From: Rotaria macrura
Taxonomy: Eukaryota > Rotifera > Eurotatoria > Philodinida > Philodinidae
Assembly (NCBI GenBank): GCA_900239685.1
Contig: OENT01000407.1
Coordinates: 1-64,000, forward strand
DNA length: 64,000 bases
Direction: 5' to 3'
Numbering within the stretch: position 1 is the first letter of the stretch; each line of letters opens with the position of its first letter. The notes below the pieces were generated by a model. That model saw only the letters and a list, made by a program, of their open reading frames with translations, ran no database searches and was not told the DNA's origin. The position numbers and the translations under genes are program-made. Below, one piece after another: positions 34,085 through 47,600 of the stretch.

Positions 34085-35869
34085 CAAAGGACGAGGGACG
34101 TTTTGATGCCATTTTGGCCCAATAAGAAATCAAGAGTAGGTTGAGCTAAAATTTTCAGTAATTCTATAACTTACAATTAGATGTCAGTCCTGCAACTTTC
34201 AGCTTGATCGTGAGGAATTTTTATTTCACTTTGACATGTAACCAAATAGGCCTTCTTCGTCATTATCAAGATGAAAGAATTATTCGATTTAAAAACACTT
34301 ACACATGATATAATACCCAGTTTTTATATCATTCGATAGAGAATTTAATTCTGCATAAAACTGTACATAAACCTTTCCAGAAAAATCAAAAACTAATTCT
34401 AAAAAGTCTAAATTACCATCAGTCTAGTGTAATGTATAGGCTATCCTGTAATCTTATGTACCTTCGTTCTCCATTATTCACAGAAGAACCACCCAGAGCA
34501 AATGTTTTACCATAGATAGAACATTTCAAAATCTAGAAAATGACACTTAAGAGTCCTGAGAAAAAGTCTGCCTTCTACTAGTTTTGATTAAAATAATGTG
34601 TCAACTAGCTAAAAATCAGTGAAAAGTTTTAGGAAATTATTTGTATTTAGGCAATTTTATTATCAAGATTTTTTTCTCGGGCAAAATAAGTTGGATATTT
34701 GAAATCAGAACAAAAAGCTACGCCGAATAAGATATATTTTAACCAAAACTACCCTGTACTTCCCCTCAAGGCGTTTTTGAAGAAAGTTTAACCTGAGGAA
34801 GAAAACAGGGTAGTTTTGGTCAAAAATTTGTTTTTGTTAAAATATATGTTATTCGACGTAGTGTTTTCTCCTGATTTCAAATAAAGCATTTATTTTGTCC
34901 GAGAAAAAAATCTTGATAATGATAATGGGTAAATATATCAAATTTCCTAAAGATATTCACGAATTCTTTTTGCCAGTTGAGAAATTGTTCCAATCAAAAA
35001 TAGTAGAGGGGCAGACTTTTTCCTAAAACTTTTTAGCATCATTTTTTAGGTTTTGAAATACTCTACCTATGGTAAAATATTCGTTCTAGGTCTTCATGAA
35101 ATAGTAGAGAACAAGGGTACACAAGATTGCACGATAGCCTATACATTACACTGGACTGACGGTGATTTAAATTTCTTGAAATTAATTTTTGATTTTTATC
35201 CAAAGGTTTATGTACAGTTCTTTTTCAGAATCAAATTCTCTGTCGAATGATGTATACACTGGATACCATGCAAGGGGGAAAGCCGAGACTCCAGTTCTTC
35301 CTGTATTCCCAGGATGTACTATAACTATGCTTCAACAAGTTATACATATTTCAAGCCTATTACCCACCAATGTAACGGTATATTAGTGGGAGTACAGCCA
35401 GCACAACCCCGTCTCACAATAAAGCTAAAATACTTCCTCGTACTCCAGAATTGGAAGTCAATGAAATGAATCGGAGTATTTTAGCTTTATTGTGAGATGT
35501 GCTTGTGCTGGCTGTACTCCCACTAATATACCGTAACATAGGTGAGTAGTAGGCTTGAAATATGTATTACTTGTTAAAGCATAGTTATTGTACAGCTTGG
35601 GAATACATGGAGTACTGGAGTCTCACATTTCCCCCTTGCTACAGTGTCATGGATATGCGTTTTGAAATCCAATTATTCTTTCATCTTGATAATTACGAAG
35701 AGAAACTATTTGGTTGAGTATCAAAGTGAGGTAAAATTTCAACCGATCAAGCTAAAACTTGCAGGACCGACTACTAATTATAAGTTATAGATGTGCTGAA
35801 AATTTCAGTTCAAACCATCCTTGCTTTCTTATTAGGCCGAAACGACTTTAAAACGTCTCTCGTGTTTTG
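34085..35869. mobile_element. 1.8 kb foldback element containing a second foldback element
   Basis: The outer arms 34085-34315 and 35645-35869 are inverted copies; both termini read close to CGAGGGACGTTTT. Inside, 34320-34772 is inverted against 34800-35262, with the turn near 34785. A second palindrome (35271-35638) sits between the inner and outer right arms. Without it, the host element would be a simple ~1.4 kb foldback. The arms are diverged by point changes, so it is not an assembly fold. Residual open frames (35053-35250) lie in the arms but show no transposase motif. No clear target duplication was found. Confidence 0.75.
35271..35638. mobile_element. nested foldback element with CAAGGGGGAAA ends
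   Basis: The ends CAAGGGGGAAA and its inverse TTTCCCCCTTG bracket 368 bp whose two halves are inverted copies, turning near 35455. One internal pair contains TGGGAGTACAGCCAGCACA and its reverse complement. It interrupts the surrounding foldback between ACTGGATACCA and TGTCATGGATA. The flanking 8 bases are only partly alike, so the target duplication is uncertain. Confidence 0.65.
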
Positions 35870-37003
35870 TATGAATACGATCGGTGTGCGGCCTGTTAAA
35901 AATTGTATTGGCACAATGACTAAAGTTAAGGATAGGAGTTGAGGCGTACGGATAAGACAATGGAGGAAAGATTTAATTACATGAATACAGTCAAATGTGT
36001 ATAATCCATGAAGTTCGTAGTACATTATGAGAAATCATATCCGCAAATACAGGACTTTGAAACATGTATCTTATGTATAATCCTATTGTGATACGGTCAT
36101 GGCTGGTAGTGAGTTAAAATAGTAACGTATTGTAGTGAGTAAAATAAATTTCATTATTATGCGATGGCATGGCTGTTGAAAGATAATCAATTACAAGTTA
36201 TATTATTTTTAGAATTCGGCTACATGAATAGTAGAGTCCAGTAAGATGTATGATTCTCGACCGGTTATACTACTCTATGGTCTATAGCTCACTTGTACTT
36301 TTATGAAAGAAGTCTTACATGACTATCAGACATGTAGCTCATCATAATATACGTATAAAAGAAATGTCAGACGTTGGAACATGCAAGTATTCCGAATAAA
36401 ACGTTACATCTGGTATATGGTTGATCAGTTCAACAAACATTACGAATTAGAAGGATTGTATTGATCTTGACATGTATGTAGACTGTACGAATTGGACTGG
36501 AATAATATAACTTGATCGATTACACATTTGGCCATGATCGACAGTCTGATTTATTCGTGAAATCGTTTTGATGATGTTTGTCATGTTTCGAAAACAGGTT
36601 TCAACTGAAAATAAACTTAGACAGCTCAACTTTCTCAATACCAATGTTTTGAGAAAATCTCATTTGAAATGAAGTAAGCGATGGCAATATTAGTATGACT
36701 TTACGAAAGGTTAATTTCGAGTAAAGAGTGAAGGTACACATCTACACTCCAATCCATCCAAAAATAAACGTAAAAATTTCTATGAGGAAAGTTCAAAAAC
36801 TATTATGGAATATAAAGTATTGTGTATGAAGATTGAAGCCAATCATTGAAATGAAGTATGTTTTTATTAGATCTGTCTATTAACTCTGTTGGTAATATAT
36901 TCTTAATCTCTGCATTTTATAACAAAATAGAAAACGAAGAAAAAGCAAGTTTAAAATCGATATAAATACAAAAGCAGGAGAAAATTACAGAAAGACTTTA
37001 GAT
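35870..37003. other. intergenic downstream of the protease gene
   Basis: No gene or repeat is recognised. It holds the 3' side of the minus-strand protease gene at 37004. Confidence 0.45.
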
Positions 37004-40000
37004 TTATGATTCCACTAGAGAATTCAACCATTGAATATGCATCGATACGTTCGTGAGAGCTGAATATGATTTATTTAGACCTGTTTTTGACACAACACCT
37101 TCAAGATGCCAACCATCATTGCTACTTAACAACATAGCTCCTGCACCTGAATCACCCTTCGAAAAAATTAATTCGAAAAAAATCCGTTGATGATCATTCA
37201 AAACTGCTTACCATGCCGAGTAAACTTGAATCATTTGTACTTATCGCACAGAAAGCATCTTCAGCAATGTCACCTAATTGTCTTTGACATTCACTTCTAC
37301 TTTCTTGATTATCAAGTACACGAATATCTAATTGTTGTTGAATTGAATTATCATCAGCATTACTATATGAAACTACTTTTAATGTATGTTGGTCTTGAAT
37401 ATTAACAACCGTTGGCAAACAAATCCAGTCAATTTTTGACGAACGCTCTATACGCTTTGTTAATTTAATTAACGCGATATCATTTTTTACAGTAGCACCT
37501 TCGGAATCGAGAGTTTGATATCCGAAATGCTAGAAAACATAATGAAAAGAACAAACATATATATATGTATATCTTTTTTCTTCTTATTAAGTTATAAAGA
37601 AATACAAACTAGAGTAAAATTTTCAATGGAATAAGATTGGCTTTGAATATAATCAGTACTGTTCACACTAAGATTATGCACACCAATACGAATATCAAAT
37701 ATATCTTTAAATGAATTCGGTTGACGTGTTAAATCCCATTGACTAGGCGAAAAAACAAATGAAACTTAGAACTATTTATATAACAATGATTTACTTTCGA
37801 AAGTGTTGTTCATCAAGACAATGTGCTGCCGTGATAATATTCCAACTAGAAACAAGAGAAGCTGAACAGACATAGCGTGGTTCACTATCATAATAGTCTT
37901 GTTTAATTAGTAAAGCACCAATCCACGGAAATCGTCCTGATTCCACCGACTGTCCATTAGTCATACGTGTACGTCGAACATGATTAATACCTGAAAATAA
38001 AATATAAAATAAAACATCATGTTTTGATTTGTCTTTGTAAATAAAACAAATATTTCTAATTAGATAACCCATTTTAGATTAGATCTTTTTTTCTTTTGAT
38101 TGACTTTTTAAAAGCATCAAATGCTAAGCTATAGTACTACAAATAGCGAAAAAACATATTGTCGTCGGTAAATAAGTTGACATGAATAGATTGGCAGAAG
38201 CAAATGATAACATACCTAATGATCTAGGATTCACATAGTCATAGCCACATTCTATATATAAAAAAATTGCATGTTCTATTCATTATATAATTTCTCTAGA
38301 TTTCTTACGAATGCATTGATTTCCTATCCCACTCATACAGCATGCAAATGATCCATTTCGATCCTCACATCGTGAATTAATATCACAAGTTGTATTCGAT
38401 TCTGCACATTCATTTATATCTGTTAATGAATATCATTTGTCGAATTTTTATTCGAACACAACAATTTTCCATACTTATGCAATAGTCATACTCATTTCGT
38501 CGATATCCTTGATCACAAACACATCGATATGAACCCTGTGTATTTTCGCATATTTGATTATCACCTATACAATTGTGCACTGATAAGCATTCGTTGAAGT
38601 CTAGAAATAAAATATAAAAATGTGTCGTTTGATCGTTCATATTAATTTACCATCACAATGTAGTTTATTAAATGGATTACGTATAAAACCTGGATTACAC
38701 ACACATTCGAAACTACCATTTGTATTGATGCAACGAGAATTTAAACACATGCTGCGATCGGTACATTCGTTTTCATCTTAAAATAAATTTCGAATGAAAA
38801 GAATATGTTTCATTTTTCTATAATATTAGTCAACTTTTCTTCTTGAATAACTAATCAAAATCTATTTGGAGTACTTATATGATGAAATGTTTCAACCTCT
38901 TATAAATATCGAATTTTTTTAATCGACTTGATATACCTATACGATAGGATAGTATGAGAAAAATTCAAAACATTCACCTTGACATAAAATACTATTTTCC
39001 AATGTAATTGTTTCGAAGCCATCTTCACAAAAACACTATAGAAACAAAATCTTCGCATGAAATTCGACATTCGACATTAACTCACTGTATAACTTCCATT
39101 AGTATTATTGCATATTTGATATTCTCCACATACGCTAGCATTGTCACATTCATTGATATCTTAAAAATGATGAGTATTTAATTAAATTTTCTATGTTCAA
39201 TAATAATGCTTTACCATCGCAACGTGTTAAATCATTACTTAAAGGTGGATGCTGAAAGCCCACTGTACAATCACATTCATAGCCTGTTCCATTAAGTTTT
39301 ATGCAAGGAAATTGTCCACAGATCGATGGTTGAAATTCACATTGATTAATAGCTACAAAAATAATAGTTAAGAAAAGAAAACAACGATATTTTTTTACAT
39401 CAACCTACATCGACATTCACAATGTGTCGAATTTAATTGAATAAATTTTTCATTTGAATCACATGATAAATAACACGAGTTTGCTAATTGAACATGATAT
39501 TTAAAAGAAAACAAAAATGTCCTTAAGATCAATATTCTTACATTTATGTTTCGAACGAAATATAACCAAAGCAATAATCACACCAATAGCAAGAAGAATA
39601 AGAAACGATAGAAATCCACATATGTAAAAATATTTCCTTTTTCGATTGTTTTTCTTTCTTTCATATGGTTGTTGAAAAGCATATATATTCGAATTTTGAG
39701 ATCGCGTAGAAAGTCCACGTGAATCAACACCACTGATGTCACTTCAATATAAATGATGAACGAAACGAAAACATGTATAGTTTTTTCTCATATACCTGAA
39801 TGCTGCATTGCTATATGCATAGATATCGTCTCGACGGGGTCGAAATCCATCAATGATATTGTTTTCACGCTTCAATCTTTTAAATTCGGTAGGCTGTAAA
39901 GCCAATCCATTCACATCAACAGGAACATCACGTGATGAAATTGCATATGGATCATTTATATATGAAATACGATCGCGACCATCGGATATAAAGCTTAAAT

Positions 40001-40040
40001 TATCAAAGGGTTGTCGATTGAAATAAATGCCGTTATTCAT
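37004..40040 (-). CDS. Type II transmembrane serine protease with EGF-like domains
   Basis: Fourteen minus-strand exons join in phase to 662 codons: 40040-39796, 39741-39542, 39483-39409, 39352-39215, 39159-39086, 39035-38978, 38776-38651, 38600-38475, 38419-38309, 38251-38216, 37990-37795, 37742-37610, 37529-37212 and 37156-37004. Residues 1-118 are cytoplasmic and basic next to the membrane. Residues 119-143 form the single helix (FLSFLILLAIGVIIALVIF). Five EGF-like modules (about 174-384) follow, several starting D-x-NEC as in calcium-binding EGF. The S1 protease domain starts near residue 406 after RTR. The triad is complete: TAAHC, NDIALIKL, GDSG. Odd points: the activation site reads R|MTNG instead of R|IVGG, the Ser motif is GDSGAG, the Cys191-Cys220 pair is absent and position 189 is Leu, so trypsin-like specificity is unlikely. 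An acceptor (ttttag) 28 bases before the ATG suggests a spliced 5' leader. Confidence 0.85.
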
Positions 40041-40808
40041 CTTCCGGCTTTGTGCATGACTAGAAGAACTAAAATAAATAGAGAATCAATATATGCGCTC
40101 TATTGAATAACACCAGCAAGACACGTGTAACAGAGAGAAGCTATTTAAATGTTTTTTTAAAAAATAATGTCTATTCTTTTTTTTTTTCTTTCTTGTAGCA
40201 TACTGATTAAGTACTAGTTAATATCGTGCTAATACTTGTATCGATTTAATATTCATTCGAAACAGGAAAAGAGCAAGACAGAAGATGACGTATCGTTTTA
40301 CATGCTCACCTTATTTATTTCAAACTTTTTTTTTCTACCCTTCATTCAATGTAGTCCCGTTGTTAGGTCAAATATGTGAAGAAAAATGCAAAGCGTCCGT
40401 ACTCAGCGCGAGAGAGAACAGCGGTCGGATGAATGGAAATAAGAACGATAAAAATGAAGACGAGTTTCAAAAGGGCGTACATGCAAAAGAGAGAAAAAAA
40501 TCTGGGTATTTGCGTTTCACTACAAGGCGTGTAGAACGAGAAAAAATTTGAACCGAAAGAAAGAGAACTTCACTTCGAAAGAAAGCATTGAATAACTGTC
40601 CATATACACTCATACTGTTCTTGTGATTTGACATTCATTTAGCATGTAGAATGTTAGAAGAAAAGAACAAAATAAATGGGGAGAATTCATTCACGATTAC
40701 AATCACTGAATTTAACTATTCTGCACGTCATATAGTCTCAATAATGCGTCACTATTTTGTCTCACGAATTATTCAACAAAATGTACATGTACCATCCGTT
40801 CAGTATAT

Positions 40809-40840
<32 letters not shown>

Positions 40841-41942
40841 TATATATGTATATATGTTTATGTATGCTAGCCCCTTTTTTACAACTTTTCTCATGAATGA
40901 TGACTCATATATATGAAAAAAAAGAACTATATGATTCAGCTCATTCTATCAATACTTGTGCATAGCGCTGCACAACTTTGACTGCTTTTTGTTCGACGAC
41001 ATACATATTTTTATTATACTTCTCTATTTAAAATAATATACGTTCGAATGGAAAATTTTGAAATTATCAATCAGACTGGCCTCGACAGAGCACAACAAAC
41101 TTATTTTACTTGATAAATGAACAGTGAACAAGCCAGTCGTATCAGTAATCTTGTACTATCTTCTATGCTTAAATCCATCACTTTTACTGTACTAAAAATT
41201 CAAAAGAATTATCAACATTCATAATCGAATTCTATTCAGTGAAAGATTTGTGATTTCGATGTTAATAAATATTGCAGTTTGTTTATAAACTCAATTAAGT
41301 GCTATTTGCTGCAAATCAGTTAAAAAATCGATAAAACAGAAAGAAATAAAATGGTTACCAAAATTAAGAAACTTACGAATTGTTTTATTTTGTTTCCATG
41401 CTTTGCATAGGGTTCGATTTCGTGTGGACTTTGCTAATTGAAGCTATGAACGAAATCAAGTTGTGTTTCATAATCACTTCGTTACTAAACTTTTCGTGCG
41501 TTTAGTTTAAAGAATTTTGGTATCAATTTTTAGTGACAGTGCTGTTATCATTGAATATTGGTGTCCTTATTTAAGGCAATAGCTAGAAGTGCTGCTAACA
41601 AGTTAAATATAAATAGAAGCATTCATGGGAATCATGATTTTCATAGATGCTTTTATTAGATCATATAGTTCAATTCCCTTCAAAAATCGTTTTTGATTTT
41701 TCTTCCATATGAAGTTTTTCCACATTTAGTTGTCAACCTCTGCCTTGTCCTAATAATTGATTCAGTGAACGATCGTACATTTGCGTGTTTGTCTAATCGA
41801 TGAAAATATTACCACTTAATATACGTAGTATGAATAAAGTTCTTGAGTAGACTGGCGATGCTATAGATAGTGTTTAACTACACTGATTCTAAATTTTTAT
41901 ATTTAGATTAGCTTTTGTAGACAAAGTATACTATGTCTATGC
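40041..41942. other. intergenic upstream of the protease gene
   Basis: No gene is recognised. A 40-base CA/TA microsatellite lies at 40807-40850. The open frame at 40285-40551 is Lys/Arg-rich low complexity. The region probably includes the protease promoter. Confidence 0.4.
40807..40850. repeat. (CA)n(TA)n microsatellite
   Basis: Consecutive CA dinucleotides run into TA dinucleotides for about 44 bases. Confidence 0.9.
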
Positions 41943-43377
41943 CAGAGATCCGAAAATCGCCGAGTTGACTCACCTTGCATCGCCACGAGGCGAGGCGAGT
42001 CGGAAGTTTCTGTACCGCGGCGAGCACGATATTACTTTGTAAATCGCCGAGTCGACTCGCCTATACTTAGAGTGTTATTTTTGATGAATAAATGTAAAAT
42101 CTTTAAGGATATCTTTCGATTTTATGCAGTTCTTTCTAAGCGTTTCCATTTGTAGTGAAGTTTATCAAATCGGGACAATAAATTAGTGTGCAGGGTGTCT
42201 CAACATTCAGCTTAAAAACGAAAACTGTATATCTCTACAGAGTGATGAATAAATTATCTGATATTTTTCGTGATGTTCGAGGATACTTCCAACCTTCTAT
42301 TCAAGTAGTAGCAGCTTATTAACACACTTGAAAGCTAGCATCATCTACTTGAACACGGAGTTTGATCTTTTCCAACACACTTCTATCAGTCGTCAACCAC
42401 AAAAAATAGAAATGTATCCCAAAGTTTATTCTCAAATTCCACTTTTTAGAGATTACTATACTGATCATTTTGGTTAAAAAATTGTTCTATCTTCACCAAG
42501 AACATAGGGTATCAGAGTTGTAGTACTAGAAAACGTCGTGTGCTTTGACTAACACTATTTGCCGTTCTCCAGTATTTTGACTCGGGGAACACATTTTCTT
42601 GATGAACATGAATCATCTGTTAACCAAAATGATCAGCAAATAAGATCTCTAAAAATATGATTCTTCAGTAAGTTCTGGAATAGCATTGCTAATTTGTTCA
42701 CTGTCCAGAGGAGTACTTTATCAAACTTCAACTATAGTCACTGGTGTTTTCAGATCTTTTCAGTGCAAACAGATTTTAGAGGATTTTGGAAAGTTAGATA
42801 AAATAGAGAAAACTCAAGGATTCAAATAAAGTATTACATAATTTTGAAAATCTAAGAACAGAGGAATTTGCATCCGATTATGGAAACCCCAAATTTATAG
42901 TTTATCTTTCGCGTAGACATGTGAATTTTTATCTTTTAAATTAGTGATAATAAGTCTAATTGATGTTATTAAACCTTTTACTGATGAATAAAAACTTTGA
43001 AGCATCTCCACCATTAGAAAAAAAATTATTTCATTTGATCATAGTCGTGTGCACCTATGCAGTTTTCTTTTTGCTAGATGATCTTTAGCACACTCTGGAT
43101 ACACGTATATTTAATTATTCAGTCTAGTCCAACTATTGCACTGACGCAGTTCTCAGAGCATTGCTGATGCGCTCAGTAAAAATTCTTTTAACTTATTTAA
43201 ATGTATAAAATGTTCTTTATTTGATTGTTATGGGTGTTTGAAAAACTATCTAAAAATAAAAATTTTATTATTAACTTTAGGCGAGGCGAGGCGAGGCGAG
43301 GCGAGGAAGCAATGAGCAACTCGCCAACATAACGAGGCGGTGACGAGTCGCTTTTTTGATTGACTCGTGGATCTCTG
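41943..43377. mobile_element. hAT-like non-autonomous element, 1435 bp
   Basis: The ends are CAGAGATCC and GGATCTCTG, flanked by identical 8-bp copies GTCTATGC (41935-41942 and 43378-43385), diagnostic of hAT-type insertion. Just inside both ends are GC-rich blocks of CGAG/GGCGA words (GGCGAGGCGAGGCGAGG near 43281; CGCCGAGTCGACTCGCC near 42043), in sharp contrast to the AT-rich interior. The interior also has an inverted pair around GATCATTTTGGTTAA (about 42450-42480 and 42615-42650). No transposase frame is present. Confidence 0.9.
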
Positions 43378-43385
43378 GTCTATGC

Positions 43386-44689
43386 ACACAACTAAGATTA
43401 CGTAAACGGTTGATTAGGAATTATTTAAAAAAGAATCTAATGAATAATTGTAATCAACTTATAGAAACTAACCAATTCCTTTAATTGTAGCAAAGGAAGA
43501 GGATATTCTAAAAAATGAAAGAAACCAAGTCAGAGTAAGTTGTGTAGTGAAAACAGCAAATATTTGCATTCATACAGTCACCGCCTTCATCTACGGTTCT
43601 CTTGCGTGCAGCTAATGTTAAGCACAGACATAGAAGAACAGCAGTTTTCAGAAATTGAAAGGAATAGTTTAAATAGTTCGTACCTCCTCAAGACTGCTCA
43701 GTTCTTTCACACCTATTCCTTTATTCCAATGGAAATGAATCAAGACTGAGCAACAAAAGATTATAACAAATCGTTGAAGGGAAAACAACTAACATTGTTC
43801 AAATCGTGAAAATTACGGCAAGCTTTTATCGTTTTTAAGCATAATTAGTTTCGTCATCGAGGATAAAATTAGATAATTACGTACTATTGATCTTGTCTCA
43901 GAGTATAAGTGAAGGAATTATATTGATCTTATGTATTTTATACTGAACAGAAAGCATTTACATTGATTATATAAATCATCAAACTACAATGAAATGAGTT
44001 TGATTCGACGGATAGAAAGATGTATGAAATAAGAACTCACATTTTGTGGGATTCATGTAACGTAGTGTCGAAAAGACAACTGTGATGGTAAAGATAAGAG
44101 TCGTAACTATATGAATGATAATGATCATGGATAATTGATGAACTGACCGATTACATTTTCCTGGCACGATCGATACGACTATGCCCGTTTGAATATGAGA
44201 TCTATGCTGTAGTGGTGAATTTAATACTTCGTTTAGTTTCAATAATAGTTCTTTCTCTGGGCATTCAAAATCCTAAACTGAAATTCTTTCGTCCAGATAT
44301 TCAATAGTGATGGATGGAAATCTTTTGAAAAAGAACAATATTAAGAATTATTTCACCAACCATCGAATTCTGCCAACGTTTTCAATGATTGAAAACGTAG
44401 CAGATAATTGATTAAATACTCTCATCGGTTACTTGTTTCCTCGCGATTATACAATCATCTAATACAAAATGACTATGATGGCAAAGAATATTTGGCTTTC
44501 TAAAATATTTAATATCTCTGTAAATGAACAATTTATTGACGTTCGACGGATGTTATTTCTAGACAAGATTCTTACTGCATATGTTAATGTACAAAAAAAC
44601 CAAGATAATTATAGAAAACTAATCTACATTAAAATTGAACATGAACTATAGAAATTAAGCATTCAAAATAAAGTGAGCAACAATAAAAG
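43386..44689. other. intergenic, no gene recognised
   Basis: A minus-strand frame at 43979-44242 (87 codons) contains one hydrophobic stretch (IIIIHIVTTLIFTITVVF), but it has no partner exon or motif, so it is left uncalled. Frames at 43540-43749 and 44469-44651 also lack support. Confidence 0.4.
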
Positions 44690-47600
44690 TTATTCTTGAG
44701 GTTGATCAAAATCATGATAGTATGTCATATAATTATTGTTGCTAGTTGATCTCCATTGACTTGAACGTGTTGAAGGTCTGCTGTGCGTCTTGTGTTGTTG
44801 CATAACAAGATTCAGCATGGCTGTAGAGCGCGTTGGAGCAATCGGCAATGAATGTTTGGTCCAATTATCATTCGATAATGATAAACTTTGATAACCATAC
44901 GATTGAACTTTCTTAATTAGACCTTCGATAAATTTTGGTGAACTTTCGTATATATCATTGTTAGTCGTCGATGAAATATTTTTGTTATGCCGATGTGATG
45001 GATCTTTTCCAAATGAGAAACGAGTAGGTTTTGAGGTTAACTTATTTTTAACACTGGTCGATACGACAGACGAGTCAGATGAATTGATAATTGGTCGACA
45101 TTTCTTCTTCAATGATGAATCAATATGTTTTTATAAAAAGAAAAAAAAACAGATACTAATTTTTTTTCTGAAAAAAATAAAATTCGAAAAAGCAAAGCAC
45201 AAAATCTTGTGATCATTTTATATATTCATAATTTCGTTCATGTTTTTTTTTATTTCAAAGAAAAATAATAATAATAATGAAAACAAAAATGAATGTAAAT
45301 TGAAAAGAACAAAAAAAATCAAACAAAATATGGGTAATTAATAACTCACATCAAATGTTTTGTACGGTGTCGGTTTAGTAATTTCGAATCGAAAATTTTC
45401 ATGTACACTAGTTGATTTTTTGTTTTGTTCTTTTGAAAAGGTTGCATCCATTGGAATACTTGATTTTAGCTTCATGCTTTGACTATCACTTGGTGAGAAT
45501 AGATCAGAAAAACGTGATTTTCGTCGATGTTTTCGATGGTCATCATCTTTTACCGTTATGGTTTGTGTCGTTGTCAGAGGAGGATCCATATCTTGATCAA
45601 GAGAACGAAAATCAATATCATCCGATTCACTTTGTAAATTTGAAGTACTACTTGTTGTGATTTGTTTCTTATGCTTATCATCTTGATCATCATCAACATC
45701 CATATTTTCTTCTATTAGATTGTCACCATCAACTGTTGACGTAGTACCTTGCTTTGCTTGCCATTCGATCATAACCACATGAAGATTATCAGTAAAATGT
45801 GCACATAAATCATCGCGATGATTCGCTTTTAAAATATCCATCGTATACGTTACTATTGAATTAATATCATTTGGGTTGAGTGCATGACGAATACGTTCAA
45901 GAGAGTCACATATCAATTGATTTAAATCTTGGTTTGAACTAAAAAATATTCATTGATGAAGTGGCAGAGAAGAAATACAAATTCTAATTTAGAGATTAGC
46001 CATGGTTCGTCGACTAGTAAGCAACATAAATTATCGATAACAGTCAGAACCTATTCATAGCCATTGAATTTCAACTAAGAAATGTGACTGTCAGAACCCT
46101 TCTAGCTCACTTTTAAGTTATAACACAGCATAGAACAAGATTTCTTTTTACTCTAGTTTAATATTTTTGTTCACCAACTAATTAACATTTGAGCTCATTG
46201 AACGGTGGGCTGAAAACTTCTATTTACTGCACGGGATGATTTACTATGGATTCATCGAACGTATCTATACAGAAGGATTCACTGATGTTTCAAGGAATAT
46301 CGATGAAAAGTTGTCATGGAACTTACGCCACGATTAAGTCTTATCAACGTTTCAGTACAACTATACTTTTCTACCTACACTGACATCAATAAAACTACCT
46401 GAGTAAATACTCGTGATTCTATTCATACATTCGTTTAGACTGCTAACGAGCTCAAGACGGTCTGACCGAAGATTCAGTCAATCTACAGATCTTCTGAACA
46501 AACTGTTCAACGGCATCATTTTTGTCAGATTCAAAATAAAATTTGACCACAACCCATTACTACATCTATAATTCATTTTTTAGGCAATTTTTAGAAAACT
46601 ATCGCAAATTTCAGAACGTAAGGTTTTTATGATAGGATACTTGATAGTGAACGAACATTGTGTTTTTTCTGTATCAGAAAAAAATCGCTCTACATCGAAT
46701 TCAGATTAGTGTGTAAAAAATCTCATTAGTGATCAATTTCTTTATAGCTGTATCATACGCTAAAACAAAGAATATTCATCATGTAACTCATCAATCCTGC
46801 TCTAAAATACCACTGAAACAGTGACTACCGATGTGGATCACTATATGCTGAAAATGAAGAAAACTTATCAATAACGTGAAACAATGTCCTATCCCGATAG
46901 CTTACTGTTGAACTGTTGCTGTTTGCTGACTTTGAATTAATTGTGATGTACAATGGCTGATATTTCCTTTTTTTATACCACTTCTATTTAATCGTGGATC
47001 TTTCGTTGTAACTAAACAAGGATCTTGTTTAATACTTGAAACATGTTGTGCAAGTGGATTATATGTTAAATTATTCAATGATGAATCTTCATTGCAGCAA
47101 CCTATTAATTTTTTTATTCGTTTTCCCGATCCGATGATGACTAGCAACAATTGTTTTGTTTCAAATATTGAAGGTAAAAAAAGTGATGACAATAAATTCA
47201 ATGGACAACTGTTTGTGTCAGCTGCTAAAATATACATATCTCTAATGGATGACGAGTTAATACATTTACTAATCACTGCAGCTCGTCTTGATAAGAATAA
47301 TGTATCAACATATTTTGAAAATAACTCTTGATCTTTTGTATCTGTTGATAATGAACCAAGTGCTAATACAAGTATATCACGAACGGTTATTGAATCACGA
47401 ATGTAATCCCAAAGATCACCTAATCGAAGTCGTCCGAGTATGGTGAGTTGTTTGGGAATATTCTCTATCAGATAATCATTTTCACCATAAACATGAGTGG
47501 ATTTACAGGAAATTTTAATATCAGATGGAATAATTGTTCCATGCCAATGATGTGGAAAATGATAAACAGGTATTGCTTGATTTCTGTATATTGAAGATAA

